DNA of 64,000 nt from Oceanobacillus jordanicus (lineage in GTDB: Bacteria; Bacillota; Bacilli; Bacillales; Amphibacillaceae). Positions 63,285 through 64,000 of this stretch are shown one piece after another (positions within the stretch are counted from its first letter, which is position 1; every line of letters starts with the position of its first letter). Below the pieces are notes generated by a model. That model was not told where the DNA came from. It worked only from the letters and a program-made list of their open reading frames with translations, and did not search any database. A program made the position numbers and the translations under genes. The DNA is taken from positions 62,001-126,000 of the forward strand of contig NZ_JAIFZM010000010.1 in assembly GCF_022095695.1 (NCBI RefSeq), given 5' to 3'.

Positions 63285-64000
63285 CGATATCCCTCTTCTT
63301 ATTGGCATCAGACGGTTGTAACCGCTCTGATTTTAATGGTCGTGTCTGTATAGGCCGTTGTGTTTGTTTATTGAATGGCAAACGAATGAATGCATCCTTC
63401 AAATCTGTGAATCTTAATGGATAAATCGGTGCAAAAAATGGTGTACCTATCGATTGTAGCTTTATTAAATGACCGATAAAGAGTGCCATCACCATGGAAA
63501 CACCAATCAATCCCCATAATTGCGCCCCAATAATGAATGGGAATCGAACCAGGCGTATCGTGTTACTGATTTGATAGACCGGTGTAGTAAATGACGCCAA
63601 AGCGCTTAATGCTACGATGATTAACAATACATTACTCGTAAGCCCTGCGTCTACGGCGGCGGTTCCAATAACGATACCACCGACGATACCAATTGTTTGG
63701 CCGATTTTTGTAGGCAGTCGTGCCCCGGCTTCTCTAAGTAACTCGATGGTGAGCTCTAAAATAATCACTTCGAGTATTGGTGGGAATGGAATATCAGCCC
63801 TTGAAGATATGATGGTAGCTAATAATTCTTCTGGAATCATCTCATGGTGATGTGTGAGTATAGCTACATAAAGTGATGTACTTAAAACAGAAAACAATAC
63901 AGCGAACAATCGGATTAACCGAAAAACTGTAGCCAAATGCCACGGCATAAAGTAGTCATCTGAAGCAGAGAAAAATTCAACAATAGTCGTTGGGCATGTT
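63277..64000 (-). CDS. GerA-family germinant-receptor subunit (N-terminus outside window)
   Basis: The last 240 or so residues of a GerA-type A subunit: PTTIVEFFSASDDYFMPWHL at the window edge, then LYVAILTHHHEMIPEELLAT, FPPILEVIILELTIELLREA and GARLPTKIGQTIGIVGGIVI. The C-terminal tail is basic. The reading frame is open to base 64000, so the gene continues outside. First gene of the A-B-C operon. Confidence 0.92.
   Translation of the reverse strand, partial: TCPTTIVEFFSASDDYFMPWHLATVFRLIRLFAVLFSVLSTSLYVAILTHHHEMIPEELLATIISSRADIPFPPILEVIILELTIELLREAGARLPTKIGQTIGIVGGIVIGTAAVDAGLTSNVLLIIVALSALASFTTPVYQISNTIRLVRFPFIIGAQLWGLIGVSMVMALFIGHLIKLQSIGTPFFAPIYPLRFTDLKDAFIRLPFNKQTQRPIQTRPLKSERLQPSDANKKRDIDE

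Overview
The window is low-GC DNA from a spore-forming member of the Bacillaceae. Gene content, AGGAGG-type ribosome sites and candidate sigma-K/sigma-G promoters fit, and the repeat and gene style suggest the Oceanobacillus/Virgibacillus relatives; the genus is a guess. No tRNA, rRNA or CRISPR array was seen.

0-11 kb: a manganese-oxidase (mnx) locus. On the minus strand, in transcription order, lie two paralogous small membrane proteins (7585-6679), an MnxD-like Sm-type protein (from about 6649), MnxE, MnxF, the giant multicopper oxidase MnxG (5158-1490) and an SCO copper chaperone (1409-816). Divergently placed is a paralogue of the MnxD-like protein, then a Cys/His-rich spore-type protein and a divergent Nramp metal transporter. 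Two genes here have near-perfect sigma-K promoter matches, as expected for outer spore layers made in the mother cell.

11-19 kb: decayed and defence DNA. It holds ABC-transporter remnants, a dead IS256-family element, an IS3 remnant, an Mrr endonuclease beside a second PD-(D/E)XK protein (perhaps modification-dependent), several pseudogenes (serine hydrolase, VOC, cell-wall-anchored protein) and an Arr rifampin ADP-ribosyltransferase.

19-30 kb: a MarR-headed operon with a Dpp/Opp peptide importer and three peptidases (M24 Xaa-Pro type, M55 D-aminopeptidase, M20 dipeptidase), divergent from proline dehydrogenase. This looks like peptide and proline scavenging. 30-41 kb: small membrane proteins, a NUDIX hydrolase, an OsmC protein, a TetR-headed cystine-type ABC importer, a metallo-beta-lactamase-fold hydrolase and a second polar amino-acid ABC importer.

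41.6-64 kb: a spore-resistance island beginning with a broken Tn3/Tn1546-like transposon (inverted repeat, tnpA pseudogene, res palindrome, resolvase pseudogene). Beyond it are a twin-CX3C mini-protein, a YuzF-like protein with manganese catalase, CueP, the complete seven-gene operon DUF1657-YhcN-SpoVAC-SpoVAD-SpoVAEb-DUF1657-DUF421 (the spoVA2mob arrangement linked to high spore heat resistance), a second broken DUF1657/DUF421 module, a CwlJ/SleB-type hydrolase and a GerA-type receptor operon (gerA cut by the window end). This is the gene set reported on Tn1546-like elements of heat-resistant Bacillus spores, here partly decayed and invaded by IS elements.
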